DNA of 64,000 nucleotides from Candidatus Didemnitutus sp. (GTDB lineage: Bacteria > Verrucomicrobiota > Verrucomicrobiia > Opitutales > Opitutaceae), in assembly GCA_019634575.1 (NCBI GenBank), contig JAHCAY010000002.1, positions 544,897 through 608,896 of the forward strand, written 5' to 3'. Made by a program: the position numbers and the translations under genes. Shown in pieces: positions 26,219-37,597 of the stretch. Below the pieces are notes generated by a model that worked only from the letters and a program-made list of their open reading frames with translations, searched no databases and was not told where the DNA came from. The stretch's first letter is position 1. Every line of letters begins with the position of its first letter.

Positions 26219-28825
26219 ATGAACTCCGTCGTGTCCTGCCGGCACTCGCGCACGCTGTCGTTTGCCTCTGCGTTGCTCTTTATCACCTCGCTTGGATTCG
26301 CCCAAACCGTCTCCTCGACCGAGGAGGCGAATCCCGGACCCGAGGCAGAAAAGAAGGCGGCCTCGGATGAGGCCACGCCCAAGAAGGAGGAAATCCTCAC
26401 CCTCGACCCCTTCGTAGTCTCAAGCACGATCGCGCCGCGCCGAAAGCTCGATTCGGCGGCCGCCGTGACGACCATCGATGTCGAGCGCATGAGCGCCACC
26501 GCCCCGATCGGTCTGCCTGAGCTGCTCAAGCAACTCCCCGGCGTCTATGTGACGAGCGTGAGCGGCGAAGGACGCTCGAACATCTACGCCCGCGGACTTC
26601 CGCAAACGGGCGGCTTGGTCTTCGTCGGGCTCCAGCAAGACGGCTTGCCGGATATTTCCGAGATGCAGTTCCGCAATATCTGGCAGGACCTCATGGTCCG
26701 ACCGAGCAACTTCGTGGAACGCGTCGAGAACGTCCGTGGCGGCACTTCCAGCGTGTTCATGAACAACGTCCCGGGCGGCATCATCAATCTGATCACCCGG
26801 GAAGGTTCGGATGTTGCCCGCGGTGAGGTTTTGGTCGGCACTTCCGACTATAATCAGATCAAGGTCGAAGCATGGTCCAGCGGTCCGCTCGCCGATCGCA
26901 CCACGATGGCCGCGGGGGTCTCCTATCGGCGGGACGACGGCATTCGCTCGCCGGGCTACACGGCCAACAAAGGTTACACTCTGCAGGGCAATGTCACCCA
27001 TCGCTTCGCCAACGGGCGCGGCTCAGTGAAACTCGCGGCCAAATGGGTGCAGGATTACACGGTCAACATCACCGCGATCCCGCTGCAAAACGCCCAAGCT
27101 CCGCAGGCCATCCCCGGCGGTTTCCCCATGGGTGCAGGTATCATCGACTCCGCCGACCTCCGCTACACCGTGCTGCCCAATACGCCGCTCGGCACGATCA
27201 ACTTGGACACCGGCAAGACCGGCCCGAAGCTGGCGACGATCACAGGCACCCTCGAATATCGCCTCGCGGACACGTGGAAGCTCCAAGAGCGCCTCAAATA
27301 CAGCAACCTCGTCTACAATTCCGCCACGTTGCTGACCTCGTCTGTCGCAACGCCGATTCAGACGCTGATCAATCAAATCGGTGCCGCCGGCGGCACCCAA
27401 TACGCCGCAGCCAAGTCGGGAGCGAACTATTCCTATCGCCTCTACTACCCGGGCCAGAACGGTGCGTTGATCCCGGACCCGTCCACACTCAACGGCAACG
27501 GACTTGCCTGGACCATGACCAACAACGGCACCTATTCCTTCATCGAAAACTACCAGAACGAATTTCGTGTGATCAAAACGCTGCCGAACGAAGGTGCGCT
27601 CGCCCTGGGCCTCTACAATAGCTGGCTCGACATGCCGAAGGCCATCACGATCAACAACACGATGTTGGCGGAGATCCGCAACAACCCCCGCCGGCTCGAT
27701 GTCGAATTCGTGAACGCCACCTCGGGCGCGTCGCTCGGCTACGCGACCTACCAAGGCATTCGGCAGGCCAGCGTGGCCACCGCCTTCCGCCATTACTCGA
27801 CGAATCAGAAAACCATGGCTCCGTTCGTGAGCTACGAACAACAGTTCGGTAAATGGAGCATCGATGCCGGTGCCAGATACCAGACCAAGAAGGAAACGAT
27901 GGTCGTCGGCAATCGCTCGAGCTACAATCTCAACCCGACCGGCAGCAATATTCTCGCGCTGCGCAACGCAGGATTTTCGAACGGCACTTTCACCACCGCC
28001 AGCTACGACATTTCCGCCACCGCGTGGTCGGTCGGCGCTAACTACCGCATCAATTCCCGCCTCAGCGCCTACGGGCGCGTGACCAGTGCTTATCGCATGC
28101 CGATCAGCGACGACTTCTACTCAGCCGCCGCCGCCGGCTCCTCCGACCCTGGCCCGACCAACAAGGTCTACTCCGCCGAGACAGGCGTGAAATACGCGAC
28201 CCGCAAACTTTCGATCTTCGGCACGCTCATCGCCAGCAAACTGAAGGACCAGCTCTTCTCGGGCCTGGTCTCCCAATCCGACGGCAGCCTGATCGAGCGC
28301 AACGTGCTGCGCGACACCGACAGCTACGGCTTGGAACTGGAAGTTATCTACACACCCGTCAAAAGCCTGACCTTCCGCTTCGTCGGCACCGAACAACGCT
28401 CGAAGTTCGCCAACGACGCCTTTGTGGCCGACCCCAACTCCACCACCACCGCGATCAACATCAACGGCAACCGCGTGACGAACATCCCGCAACGCTACAG
28501 CACACTGAACACGACTTATCGCCTTCCCGAAACGCCCCTCGGTAAGCCGACCGTCGACTTCACCTGGAACTACACGGGAGACATCATGGTGGACGAAGCC
28601 AACCGCGCCAAGGTCGCCGGATACAGCCTCTACGACGCCGGTCTGACATTGAAGGCGAACAAATTCACCTACCGCCTTGTCGTGAAGAACCTGCTCGACA
28701 GCGACGCCATCGTGAACGGCGACGCCCGCGTCGCACGACTCTTTGCCGACCCGACCGCCTCCTACGTCAACATGCGCGTCGCGCTGCCCCGCTCGATCGT
28801 CGGCTCCGTCAGCTATTCCTTCTGA
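26219..28825 (+). CDS. TonB-dependent outer-membrane receptor
   Basis: An 868-residue receptor. The ATG at 26219 opens a signal peptide ending near LGFAQ. The TonB-box region is followed by a plug domain with LDPFVVSSTIAPRRK, GLPELLKQLPGVYVTSVSGE and NNVPGGIINLITREG. The remaining 650 residues form the barrel and end in SIVGSVSYSF with the C-terminal Phe needed for outer-membrane insertion. It lies between sulfatase genes and shares the 36-bp upstream element with them, so it probably imports sulfated or desulfated oligosaccharides. A rho-independent terminator follows. Confidence 0.93.
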   Translation: MNSVVSCRHSRTLSFASALLFITSLGFAQTVSSTEEANPGPEAEKKAASDEATPKKEEILTLDPFVVSSTIAPRRKLDSAAAVTTIDVERMSATAPIGLPELLKQLPGVYVTSVSGEGRSNIYARGLPQTGGLVFVGLQQDGLPDISEMQFRNIWQDLMVRPSNFVERVENVRGGTSSVFMNNVPGGIINLITREGSDVARGEVLVGTSDYNQIKVEAWSSGPLADRTTMAAGVSYRRDDGIRSPGYTANKGYTLQGNVTHRFANGRGSVKLAAKWVQDYTVNITAIPLQNAQAPQAIPGGFPMGAGIIDSADLRYTVLPNTPLGTINLDTGKTGPKLATITGTLEYRLADTWKLQERLKYSNLVYNSATLLTSSVATPIQTLINQIGAAGGTQYAAAKSGANYSYRLYYPGQNGALIPDPSTLNGNGLAWTMTNNGTYSFIENYQNEFRVIKTLPNEGALALGLYNSWLDMPKAITINNTMLAEIRNNPRRLDVEFVNATSGASLGYATYQGIRQASVATAFRHYSTNQKTMAPFVSYEQQFGKWSIDAGARYQTKKETMVVGNRSSYNLNPTGSNILALRNAGFSNGTFTTASYDISATAWSVGANYRINSRLSAYGRVTSAYRMPISDDFYSAAAAGSSDPGPTNKVYSAETGVKYATRKLSIFGTLIASKLKDQLFSGLVSQSDGSLIERNVLRDTDSYGLELEVIYTPVKSLTFRFVGTEQRSKFANDAFVADPNSTTTAININGNRVTNIPQRYSTLNTTYRLPETPLGKPTVDFTWNYTGDIMVDEANRAKVAGYSLYDAGLTLKANKFTYRLVVKNLLDSDAIVNGDARVARLFADPTASYVNMRVALPRSIVGSVSYSF

Positions 28826-28850
28826 TTCCGACTCATCAGCGATAGCTCTC

Positions 28851-28885
28851 ACGGTGCGCCGGCCTCGCTCGACGCACCGTTTTTT
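28851..28885 (+). terminator. Rho-independent terminator after the TonB receptor
   Basis: A perfect 8-base stem (ACGGTGCG at 28851-28858 and CGCACCGT at 28873-28880) with a 14-base loop is followed at once by a run of T. It lies 26 bases after the receptor stop. This separates the receptor transcript from the downstream sulfatase. Confidence 0.88.
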
Positions 28886-28945
28886 ATCCCACTTTTCCCC
28901 ACGCTTCGTCTGAACCGCCTCCGCAACCTCGTCCCTGCCGCCCTA

Positions 28946-30451
28946 ATGAAACGCGCTCTCTCCGCCGCTTCCGTTGTCGCCGCATTCGCCGCCGGATTCG
29001 TCAGTCCGGGCGTCGCTGGAGAAACGCCGCCGCGCCCGAACATCCTCTTCATCACCGTCGACGACATGAACTACGACACGCCGGGATGCTTCGGCGGCAC
29101 CGTCGCAGGTATCACGCCGAACATAGATCGCCTCGCACGCGAAGGCCGCCGCTTCACGCGCGCGCATGTCGCCGTCGCCGTTTGCCAGCCCAGTCGCGAA
29201 TGCATGATGACCGGCAGCTTCCCCGCCGTGAATGGTGCAACCGGCTTCTACCCGGTGAAGCCCAACGTCGTCACGCTGCAGGAACGGCTCAAAGAGCACG
29301 GTTACCAGCTCGGCATCCTCGGCAAAGTCTCCCACTTGAAACCCGCGGAGAAATTCCCGTGGGACATCCAGCACGACCTGCATGAACTCGGCGCTGGTCG
29401 CGATCCCGAGCGTTACTACGCGCTCACCGCCGAGTTTATCGCCCAAGCCAAGGTCAGCGAACGACCGTTCTTCCTGATGGCCAATTCGCATGACCCGCAC
29501 CGCCCGTGGCCCGGCGCCAACCGCGAACGGGAACTCCTCGGCAAACAAGTCGCGCGCAGTGCCTCCGGCCAATCGGAAGACGCCCGCGACGCCGGCGAGG
29601 CCCCGCCCTTCGAGATTCCCACGCCGAGTCGCGTCTATTCGCCGGACGAAGTGCCGGTCTTCGGATTCCTCCCCGACCTGCCGGACGTGCGCAAGGAAGT
29701 CGCCCAATACTACACCGGCGCCCGCCGCGCCGACCTCACCGTCGGACGAATTCTCGATGCGCTCCGCGACAGCGGCCTGGAATCCAACACGATCGTCGTG
29801 TTCCTCAGCGACAACGGCGTCTCACTGCCGTTCGCGAAAAGCAATTGCTACCTCACGAGCACGCGCACGCCGCTGATCATCCGCTGGCCGGGAAGAATCG
29901 AACCCGATTCGCAAGACCCGACCAACTTCGTCTCCGCCGTGGATCTCATGCCCACGCTGCTCGAAGCGGCCGCACTTCCGCTGCCCGACGGCATGCAGGG
30001 CCGCTCGCTGTTACCGATCCTGCGCGGCGGCACCCAACCCGACCGTGACCACGTTTTCACCTGCTACAACGACACGGTGACGAAGACCTCCTACATCATG
30101 CGCTGCCGCCAGGACGCGCGCTTCGGCTACATTTTCAACGCGTGGGCCGACGGCAAAAAAGCCTACCGTTCCGAATCCATGATCGGTCTGACGTTCGAAG
30201 CCATGAAGACCGCCGCCGTCGACGATCCGGCCCTCGCCGCTCGCGTCGAGATGCTGATCCATCGCGCGCCCGAAGAACTCTACGATCTCCAGAACGATCC
30301 CGGTGCCCTCCGCAACTTGGTCAACGAACCCAAGTATCGCAGCGAAGTCGAAAGGTTCCGCCGCGAAACACTCGCTTGGATGAAAGGCCTCGCCGATCCC
30401 GCCGTGGCGAACTTCGAAGCTTTGCTCCGGCACACCTCGCCCGATAACTGA
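28946..30451 (+). CDS. Type I sulfatase (heparan/N-sulfatase-like)
   Basis: A 501-residue secreted enzyme with a signal peptide ending near SPGVAG. NILFITVDDMNYDTPGCFGG holds the first metal ligands. Cys80 in VCQPSRECMMTG is the formylglycine site, here with Gln after Cys. NSHDPHRPWPGANRE and VFLSDNGVSLPFAKSNCYLT give further active-site residues of sulfamidase-type enzymes. It follows the receptor terminator and so has its own promoter, about 60 bases wide. It would act on sulfated glycans in the periplasm with the three other sulfatases in the locus. Confidence 0.92.
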   Translation: MKRALSAASVVAAFAAGFVSPGVAGETPPRPNILFITVDDMNYDTPGCFGGTVAGITPNIDRLAREGRRFTRAHVAVAVCQPSRECMMTGSFPAVNGATGFYPVKPNVVTLQERLKEHGYQLGILGKVSHLKPAEKFPWDIQHDLHELGAGRDPERYYALTAEFIAQAKVSERPFFLMANSHDPHRPWPGANRERELLGKQVARSASGQSEDARDAGEAPPFEIPTPSRVYSPDEVPVFGFLPDLPDVRKEVAQYYTGARRADLTVGRILDALRDSGLESNTIVVFLSDNGVSLPFAKSNCYLTSTRTPLIIRWPGRIEPDSQDPTNFVSAVDLMPTLLEAAALPLPDGMQGRSLLPILRGGTQPDRDHVFTCYNDTVTKTSYIMRCRQDARFGYIFNAWADGKKAYRSESMIGLTFEAMKTAAVDDPALAARVEMLIHRAPEELYDLQNDPGALRNLVNEPKYRSEVERFRRETLAWMKGLADPAVANFEALLRHTSPDN

Positions 30452-30594
30452 GTGCCCCGGCGAAACTTGGGCCGGCCGCTTCGACACTCTCCATACTCTC
30501 GTTGCCGCGTCCCCCCTCCGCCGACCGCCCGCGCGCCCTTTTACGTGTCCACGAAACGGATCGGCCGCTCTGCAGCCTGAGTTGCTCCTACTGA

Positions 30595-33201
<2,607 letters not shown>

Positions 33202-33336
33202 GATGGTTGCTCCTTCGCAGTTGGCGTTCCAACGACAACATAGCCGCGCCCGAGTGGAACGCCACCGCCGTGACGCGCTCGCTGTGCCACAACGCGCCGC
33301 CCCGCGACACGCCGCGTGACAGTTTGCGTAGCGCCG

Positions 33337-33690
33337 TCAGCGTTTCCGCTTCGGCCGGTTCTGCGCGTCGAGCAACACCACCGTCGGCACATGCGCTTCC
33401 GCCTCCGCGGGCTCGAATTCCGCGTAGGCCGCGATGATCACTTCATCGCCAGGCTGCACGAGCCGTGCCGCGGCGCCGTTGAGCATGACTTCGCCGCGTT
33501 TCGGACTGCCGATGACGTAGGTCGCGAACCGCTGGCCGTTGGTCACGTTGTAGATCTCCACGCGCTCGTGGAGCAGGAAGCCCGCGGCGCGCCGCAACTC
33601 CGGCCCGATCGCGATCGAGCCCTCATAGTTCAAATCCGCCGCCGTCACCCGCGCGCGATGGAGTTTCGATTTCAGCAAGGTCAGACGCAT
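33337..33690 (-). CDS. panD: Aspartate 1-decarboxylase (PanD)
   Basis: A 117-residue cytoplasmic enzyme that makes beta-alanine from aspartate for pantothenate. The sequence starts MRLTLLKSKLHRARVTAADL, and YEGSIAI contains the Gly-Ser pair where the proenzyme cleaves itself to form the pyruvoyl group. NGAAARLVQPGDEVIIAAY is the conserved later part. Length fits bacterial PanD. It is the last gene of the minus-strand pantothenate/CoA operon, 6 bases after coaX. Confidence 0.96.
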   Translation of the reverse strand: MRLTLLKSKLHRARVTAADLNYEGSIAIGPELRRAAGFLLHERVEIYNVTNGQRFATYVIGSPKRGEVMLNGAAARLVQPGDEVIIAAYAEFEPAEAEAHVPTVVLLDAQNRPKRKR

Positions 33691-33696
33691 GGCAAA

Positions 33697-34476
33697 TCAC
33701 TCCACATCGGCATTCAGCCGCACTGCGTGGCGCAGGCCGAGCAACACGAGCTCCGGCACGATCTCGTCGAACAGCTGCTCGCTCTCGAACATCCGCGCAA
33801 AACCGCCCGTGCCGATCACATACGGCCGCGCGCCCGCGAAGCCCTCGGCAGTCAGCTCGCTGAGCAAGCGCTTCACTGCGCCGACGTGCCCGTGATACAA
33901 ACCCGCCTGGATGCTCTCGACCGAGGTGCGCCCGAGCGCCGACTCCGGACGCTGGATTTCCACCGCCGGCAGCTTCGCCGTGCGCGCCGACAGCATCTCC
34001 GCCGAGAGGCCGACGCCCGGCATGATCGCGCCGCCGAGGTATTCGCCCTCGGCCGTCACCACATCGAACGTCGTCGCCGTGCCGCAATCCACCACGATGA
34101 CATCGCGCTCCGGTTGGCGTTGCGTGGCCGCGATGGCATTGGCCACGCGGTCCGCGCCGACTTCCGCCGGGTTGCGATAGCGAATCTTCAAGCCGGTCTT
34201 CACGCCCGCCTGCAGCACGAACGGTTCCGCGCGAAAATACTTCACGCTCGCGGCACGCAGCGGGTAGGCCGCGGGCGGCACGACCGAACAGATCGCCACC
34301 TCCGTCACCTGGCTCGGATCGAGGCCGTTTTCGCGCAACACGGCGAGGAAGAACACGCCGAGCTCATCGGACGAACCGAGCGGATGCGTCGACTTGCGGA
34401 ACTGGAATTTCAGCGCGTCGTCGACGAAGACGCCGCCATGAATCTGGGTGTTGCCGACATCAAGACAGAGGAGCAT
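33697..34476 (-). CDS. coaX: Type III pantothenate kinase (CoaX)
   Basis: A 259-residue kinase for the first step from pantothenate to CoA. The ATG at 34476 gives MLLCLDVGNTQIHGGVF, whose DVGNT is the nucleotide-binding start; the longer open frame upstream is a shadow of coaBC. GADRVANAIAA, DCGTATTFDVV and GGAIMPGVGLS are the remaining type III signatures. Its start overlaps the coaBC 3' end by 17 bases. This is the CoaX type and not the CoaA type, as is common outside gamma-proteobacteria. Confidence 0.95.
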   Translation of the reverse strand: MLLCLDVGNTQIHGGVFVDDALKFQFRKSTHPLGSSDELGVFFLAVLRENGLDPSQVTEVAICSVVPPAAYPLRAASVKYFRAEPFVLQAGVKTGLKIRYRNPAEVGADRVANAIAATQRQPERDVIVVDCGTATTFDVVTAEGEYLGGAIMPGVGLSAEMLSARTAKLPAVEIQRPESALGRTSVESIQAGLYHGHVGAVKRLLSELTAEGFAGARPYVIGTGGFARMFESEQLFDEIVPELVLLGLRHAVRLNADVE

Positions 34477-35740
34477 CGGAATTTTGGATTTCGGGTTTCG
34501 GATTTTGGACTGGGACGCGCGGCATCGGCGCATGGTCAACCAACCATTGTTCGAGTGTCGCCGCCAGCTCGGCGCGCGTGGCGCAGGCGCGCAGAACGCC
34601 GCCGGGCAGATGCAACGTCGCCGGGAAATCGCCCTCGGCCGCGCCACGTGCGGCGAGGTCGTTGTGCACCACGGCATCGGCCTGCGACCGCGCGAAGATG
34701 GTGCGCACTGCCGCGCTCGCCTCCGCGTCCGGTGCGCCGCAGGTCAGCTTGAACGCCACCACGCACAACGGCCCCACCGTGCGCGCCCGCAGCGTGTCGA
34801 GCAGCTTCGGGTGCGGACGCAGCCGCAACAGCGGGGGCGCGTCGGTGTCGAGCTTGCCGGCACCGGTCGGCTGCACCCGGCCTGCCGCATCGACAAGCTC
34901 GACACCATAATCGCTCACCGCCGCCGCGTGGATCACCGCGTCGAACGGTTCCGCCGCCAACAGCCGCGCGAGCGCAGCGTCGAGATCGGCGAACGTGAAA
35001 TACGTCTCCTCGCGACAGGCCACCCCCGGCCGCACGGCACCGCGCGCCCGCAGCAGCGTGACACGGTGCCCGCAACGGACGAAATGCTCCGCGAGCAGCG
35101 CCCCCGTCGCGCCCGTGCTCGTGTTCGTGAGCACGCGCACGCCGTCGATCGGCTCCGCCGTGCCGCCGCTCGTGATGAGCACGCGCAACCGGCGCGCCGG
35201 CCGCACGAGCGCCGCCTCGGTGGCCGCCACGATTCCCGCCGGCTCGCTCATGCGCCCCTCGCCCACTTCGCCGCACGCCGTGCGCCCCTCGGCCACGGGG
35301 AGGACGCGCACGCCCCACTCGGTCAGCTGCGCGACGGCCGCGCGCGTCGCCGGATGCGCCCACATCGCGGGATTCATCGCCGGCGCCATCAGCCACGGTT
35401 TGCGGCGGTCGTGCGCGAGAAACAACGCGCCCGGCAAATCGTCCGCGAGTCCGGCCGCGAGCCGGTTCAGCGTGTTCGCCGTCGCCGGGCACACCAGCAC
35501 GGCGTCCGCCCACCGCGTCAGCTCGATGTGTTCGAGCGCCGCACCCGGCGCGAACATGTCCGTCAATGGCACCGAGCCGGTCAGGCCTTCCAGCGTCGCC
35601 GGGCCCACGAAGCGCAACGCCGCTTCGGTCGCCACGCAGCGCACGCGATGTCCGCGCTGCACGAGCCGCGAGATTACGTCGCACGCCTTCGCGGCCGCGA
35701 TCGATCCGGTGAGAACGACGAGGAGATTAGACGCGGACAT
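34460..35740 (-). CDS. coaBC: Bifunctional phosphopantothenoylcysteine decarboxylase/synthetase (CoaBC, Dfp)
   Basis: A 426-residue fusion. The CoaC half (residues 1-180) has LTGSIAAAKACDVISRL, an active-site region with VCPATANTLNRLAAGLADDL, and APAMNPAMW for flavin and substrate binding. The CoaB half begins near ITSGGTAEPIDGVRVLTN and includes AAAVSDYGVE and VVHNDLAARGAAEGDF. Together they turn 4'-phosphopantothenate plus cysteine into 4'-phosphopantetheine. It overlaps panC by 14 bases and coaX by 17 bases, showing tight translational coupling. The C-terminal 15 residues are Pro/Asn-rich and outside the domain. Confidence 0.95.
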   Translation of the reverse strand: MSASNLLVVLTGSIAAAKACDVISRLVQRGHRVRCVATEAALRFVGPATLEGLTGSVPLTDMFAPGAALEHIELTRWADAVLVCPATANTLNRLAAGLADDLPGALFLAHDRRKPWLMAPAMNPAMWAHPATRAAVAQLTEWGVRVLPVAEGRTACGEVGEGRMSEPAGIVAATEAALVRPARRLRVLITSGGTAEPIDGVRVLTNTSTGATGALLAEHFVRCGHRVTLLRARGAVRPGVACREETYFTFADLDAALARLLAAEPFDAVIHAAAVSDYGVELVDAAGRVQPTGAGKLDTDAPPLLRLRPHPKLLDTLRARTVGPLCVVAFKLTCGAPDAEASAAVRTIFARSQADAVVHNDLAARGAAEGDFPATLHLPGGVLRACATRAELAATLEQWLVDHAPMPRVPVQNPKPEIQNSDAPLS

Positions 35741-36491
35741 TGTCGATCAACCTCACTCCTCCGACGTGCACCGCGCCGAGCCGCACGCCATCGCGCTCGG
35801 CAACGTAGTCGACGGCAAAACCCGCGCCGCGCAGCGCCTGCTCCGCCGCCGCGGCCGTGCCGGCGCGCAAGAGCTTCGGAAACGCCGCCGCGCGCTGCCG
35901 GTCCCCCGGTGCGAGCCGGCGATTGCGCGAGCTGAGCGCCAGACCGTCGACGTCGCGCACGGTCGGACACGCGACAATCTCGCCGGGCAGGAACAGCGCC
36001 TCCGCCATGCCGCGCACGAGCTGGAGCTGCTGCCAGTCCTTCTCGCCGAAATACGAGCGCGTCGGCTGCACGAGGTTGAGCAGCTTGAGCACCACCGTGA
36101 GCACGCCGTCGAAATGCCCCGGGCGATGCGCGCCCTCGAGCTCGCGGCTGAATTCTGTCTCCGTCACGCGATAGCGATAGCGGTCCTGATACATTGCCGC
36201 CGCGGGCGGCACGAACACGTCGGTCGCCAGCCCGCGCGCGAGCTCCACGTCCTCGGCGAGCGTGCGCGGGTATTTCGCGAGGTCGGCAGGATCGTTGAAC
36301 TGCGTCGGATTGACGAAGACGCTGAGCACGACGCGATCGTTCTCCGCCCGCGCCCGCTCGAGCAGTGCGCGATGGCCCGCGTGCAGCGCGCCCATCGTCG
36401 GCACGAATCCGACCGAACAGTCCGCGAAACGCGGCCCCGCCCGCTCGGCGCGCCACGCCGCGATCGATTCGTGAAGGCGCGGCGCGCTCAT
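35727..36491 (-). CDS. panC: Pantothenate synthetase (PanC)
   Basis: A 254-residue cytoplasmic ligase joining pantoate and beta-alanine with ATP. VPTMGALHAGHRALLERA carries the HxGH motif, VNPTQFNDPADLAKYPRT the second conserved block, FGEKDWQQLQLVRGM the third and ALSSRNRRLAP the KMSKS-like loop. The ATG at 36491 overlaps the panB stop (ATGA on the minus strand). The length is a little short of the 280-residue average, with a reduced C-terminal dimerisation domain. Confidence 0.95.
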   Translation of the reverse strand: MSAPRLHESIAAWRAERAGPRFADCSVGFVPTMGALHAGHRALLERARAENDRVVLSVFVNPTQFNDPADLAKYPRTLAEDVELARGLATDVFVPPAAAMYQDRYRYRVTETEFSRELEGAHRPGHFDGVLTVVLKLLNLVQPTRSYFGEKDWQQLQLVRGMAEALFLPGEIVACPTVRDVDGLALSSRNRRLAPGDRQRAAAFPKLLRAGTAAAAEQALRGAGFAVDYVAERDGVRLGAVHVGGVRLIDNVRV

Positions 36492-37279
36492 GCGAGCACC
36501 TCCGCGGCCGCCGGGAATCTCGCCGCACGCACGTCGGCCGCGTAAGCCGCGAGCGCCTCCTGCGTGAGCCGCGCACCGTCGGCGTAACGGCGCACGAACT
36601 TCGGGCGGAACTCCGGATCGAGACCGAGCAGGTCCGTGATCACGAGCACTTGTCCGGCCGTCTCGACGCCGGCTCCGATGCCGATCGTCGGCACCGGCAG
36701 CTCGGTCGTGATCTCCGCCGCGAGCGCCGCAGGCACGCATTCGAGCACCAACGCAAAAATCCCGAGCTGTGCGGCGCGCCGCGCGTCGGCGCGGATGGCC
36801 TCCGCATCGTCGAGCGAGCGGCCTTGCACGCGATAGCCGCCGAGCTGATGGATCGACTGCGGCGTGAGCCCGAGATGGCCCATCACGGGAATCCCGCTGC
36901 CGACGAGGTGTGCGATCACTTCCTCGTGTCCGGCCACGCCCTCGAGTTTCACCGCCGTCGCGCCGGCTTGGACCAGCGCGCCTGCCGCCTCGACCGCCAC
37001 CTGTCGCCCGCGCCGATGCGCGAGAAACGGCAAATCCGCCACCACCACGAGGTCGGGCGCGCCGCGCCGCACCGCCGCGGTGTGCGCGATCATCATCTCG
37101 AGCGTGGCATGCACCGTGGACGGGAAACCGTGCACCGTCATGGCCACGCTGTCGCCGACGAGCACGGCGTCGATGCCGGCGCGGGCGGCGTGGCGCGCCA
37201 TCAGCGCGTCGTAGGCCGTCGTCATGACGATCGGCCGGTGGGCGGCGTGGGCCGCGGAAAATTCGAGGATGCTCTTCAC
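36488..37279 (-). CDS. panB: 3-methyl-2-oxobutanoate hydroxymethyltransferase (PanB)
   Basis: A 263-residue enzyme making ketopantoate. MTTAYDALMARHAARAGID, VLVGDSVAMTVHG, KLEGV, PVMGHLGLTPQS and TIGIGAG are all PanB signatures in the right order. The start is GTG at 37279 with a GGAG site 6 bases upstream; the frame is open far upstream only as a shadow. It is the first gene of panB-panC-coaBC-coaX-panD. No ketopantoate reductase (panE) is in the operon, so that step must be done elsewhere, for example by another reductase. Confidence 0.95.
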   Translation of the reverse strand: MKSILEFSAAHAAHRPIVMTTAYDALMARHAARAGIDAVLVGDSVAMTVHGFPSTVHATLEMMIAHTAAVRRGAPDLVVVADLPFLAHRRGRQVAVEAAGALVQAGATAVKLEGVAGHEEVIAHLVGSGIPVMGHLGLTPQSIHQLGGYRVQGRSLDDAEAIRADARRAAQLGIFALVLECVPAALAAEITTELPVPTIGIGAGVETAGQVLVITDLLGLDPEFRPKFVRRYADGARLTQEALAAYAADVRAARFPAAAEVLA

Positions 37280-37597
37280 GACGCTCCGGCGGTTTTCCGA
37301 CGACGGAAAACCCGCGGGCGCGGGAGCGAGGGGGACGCGAGTGCTTGTCGCATGGCGATCAGGCCTGAAGGTCCGAGGACGGAGTGGAGGTTGAGAATGT
37401 CCGGTCGCGCACGAGTTCGCGCCAGACGCCGCGAAAGGTTGCCGCCGGCGCGGCGCGCGCAAACAAAATCTCCCGCCCTCCGCGTCACGGACACACAAGC
37501 CGCGCACAGCGTTGGCCAAGCCCGGCGCAGTCTCCGGCCCGCCCGCCGGGCATACTTGCGTGCTGTTGTCCCCGCCTCGACCGCCTCCCCCGCGCCG
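37280..37597. promoter_or_regulatory. Divergent intergenic region between panB and the DHOD-like gene
   Basis: This 318-base stretch is GC-rich and contains no gene I can support. It must hold the promoter of the minus-strand pan/coa operon and that of the plus-strand DHOD-like gene. I see no clear -35/-10 pair, riboswitch-like fold or dyad. Confidence 0.4.

Noticed and set aside
33202..33336. Heat-shock control element (CIRCE) before clpB
   Set aside because: No TTAGCACTC/GAGTGCTAA pair is present; a sigma-32-type promoter is not clear either.
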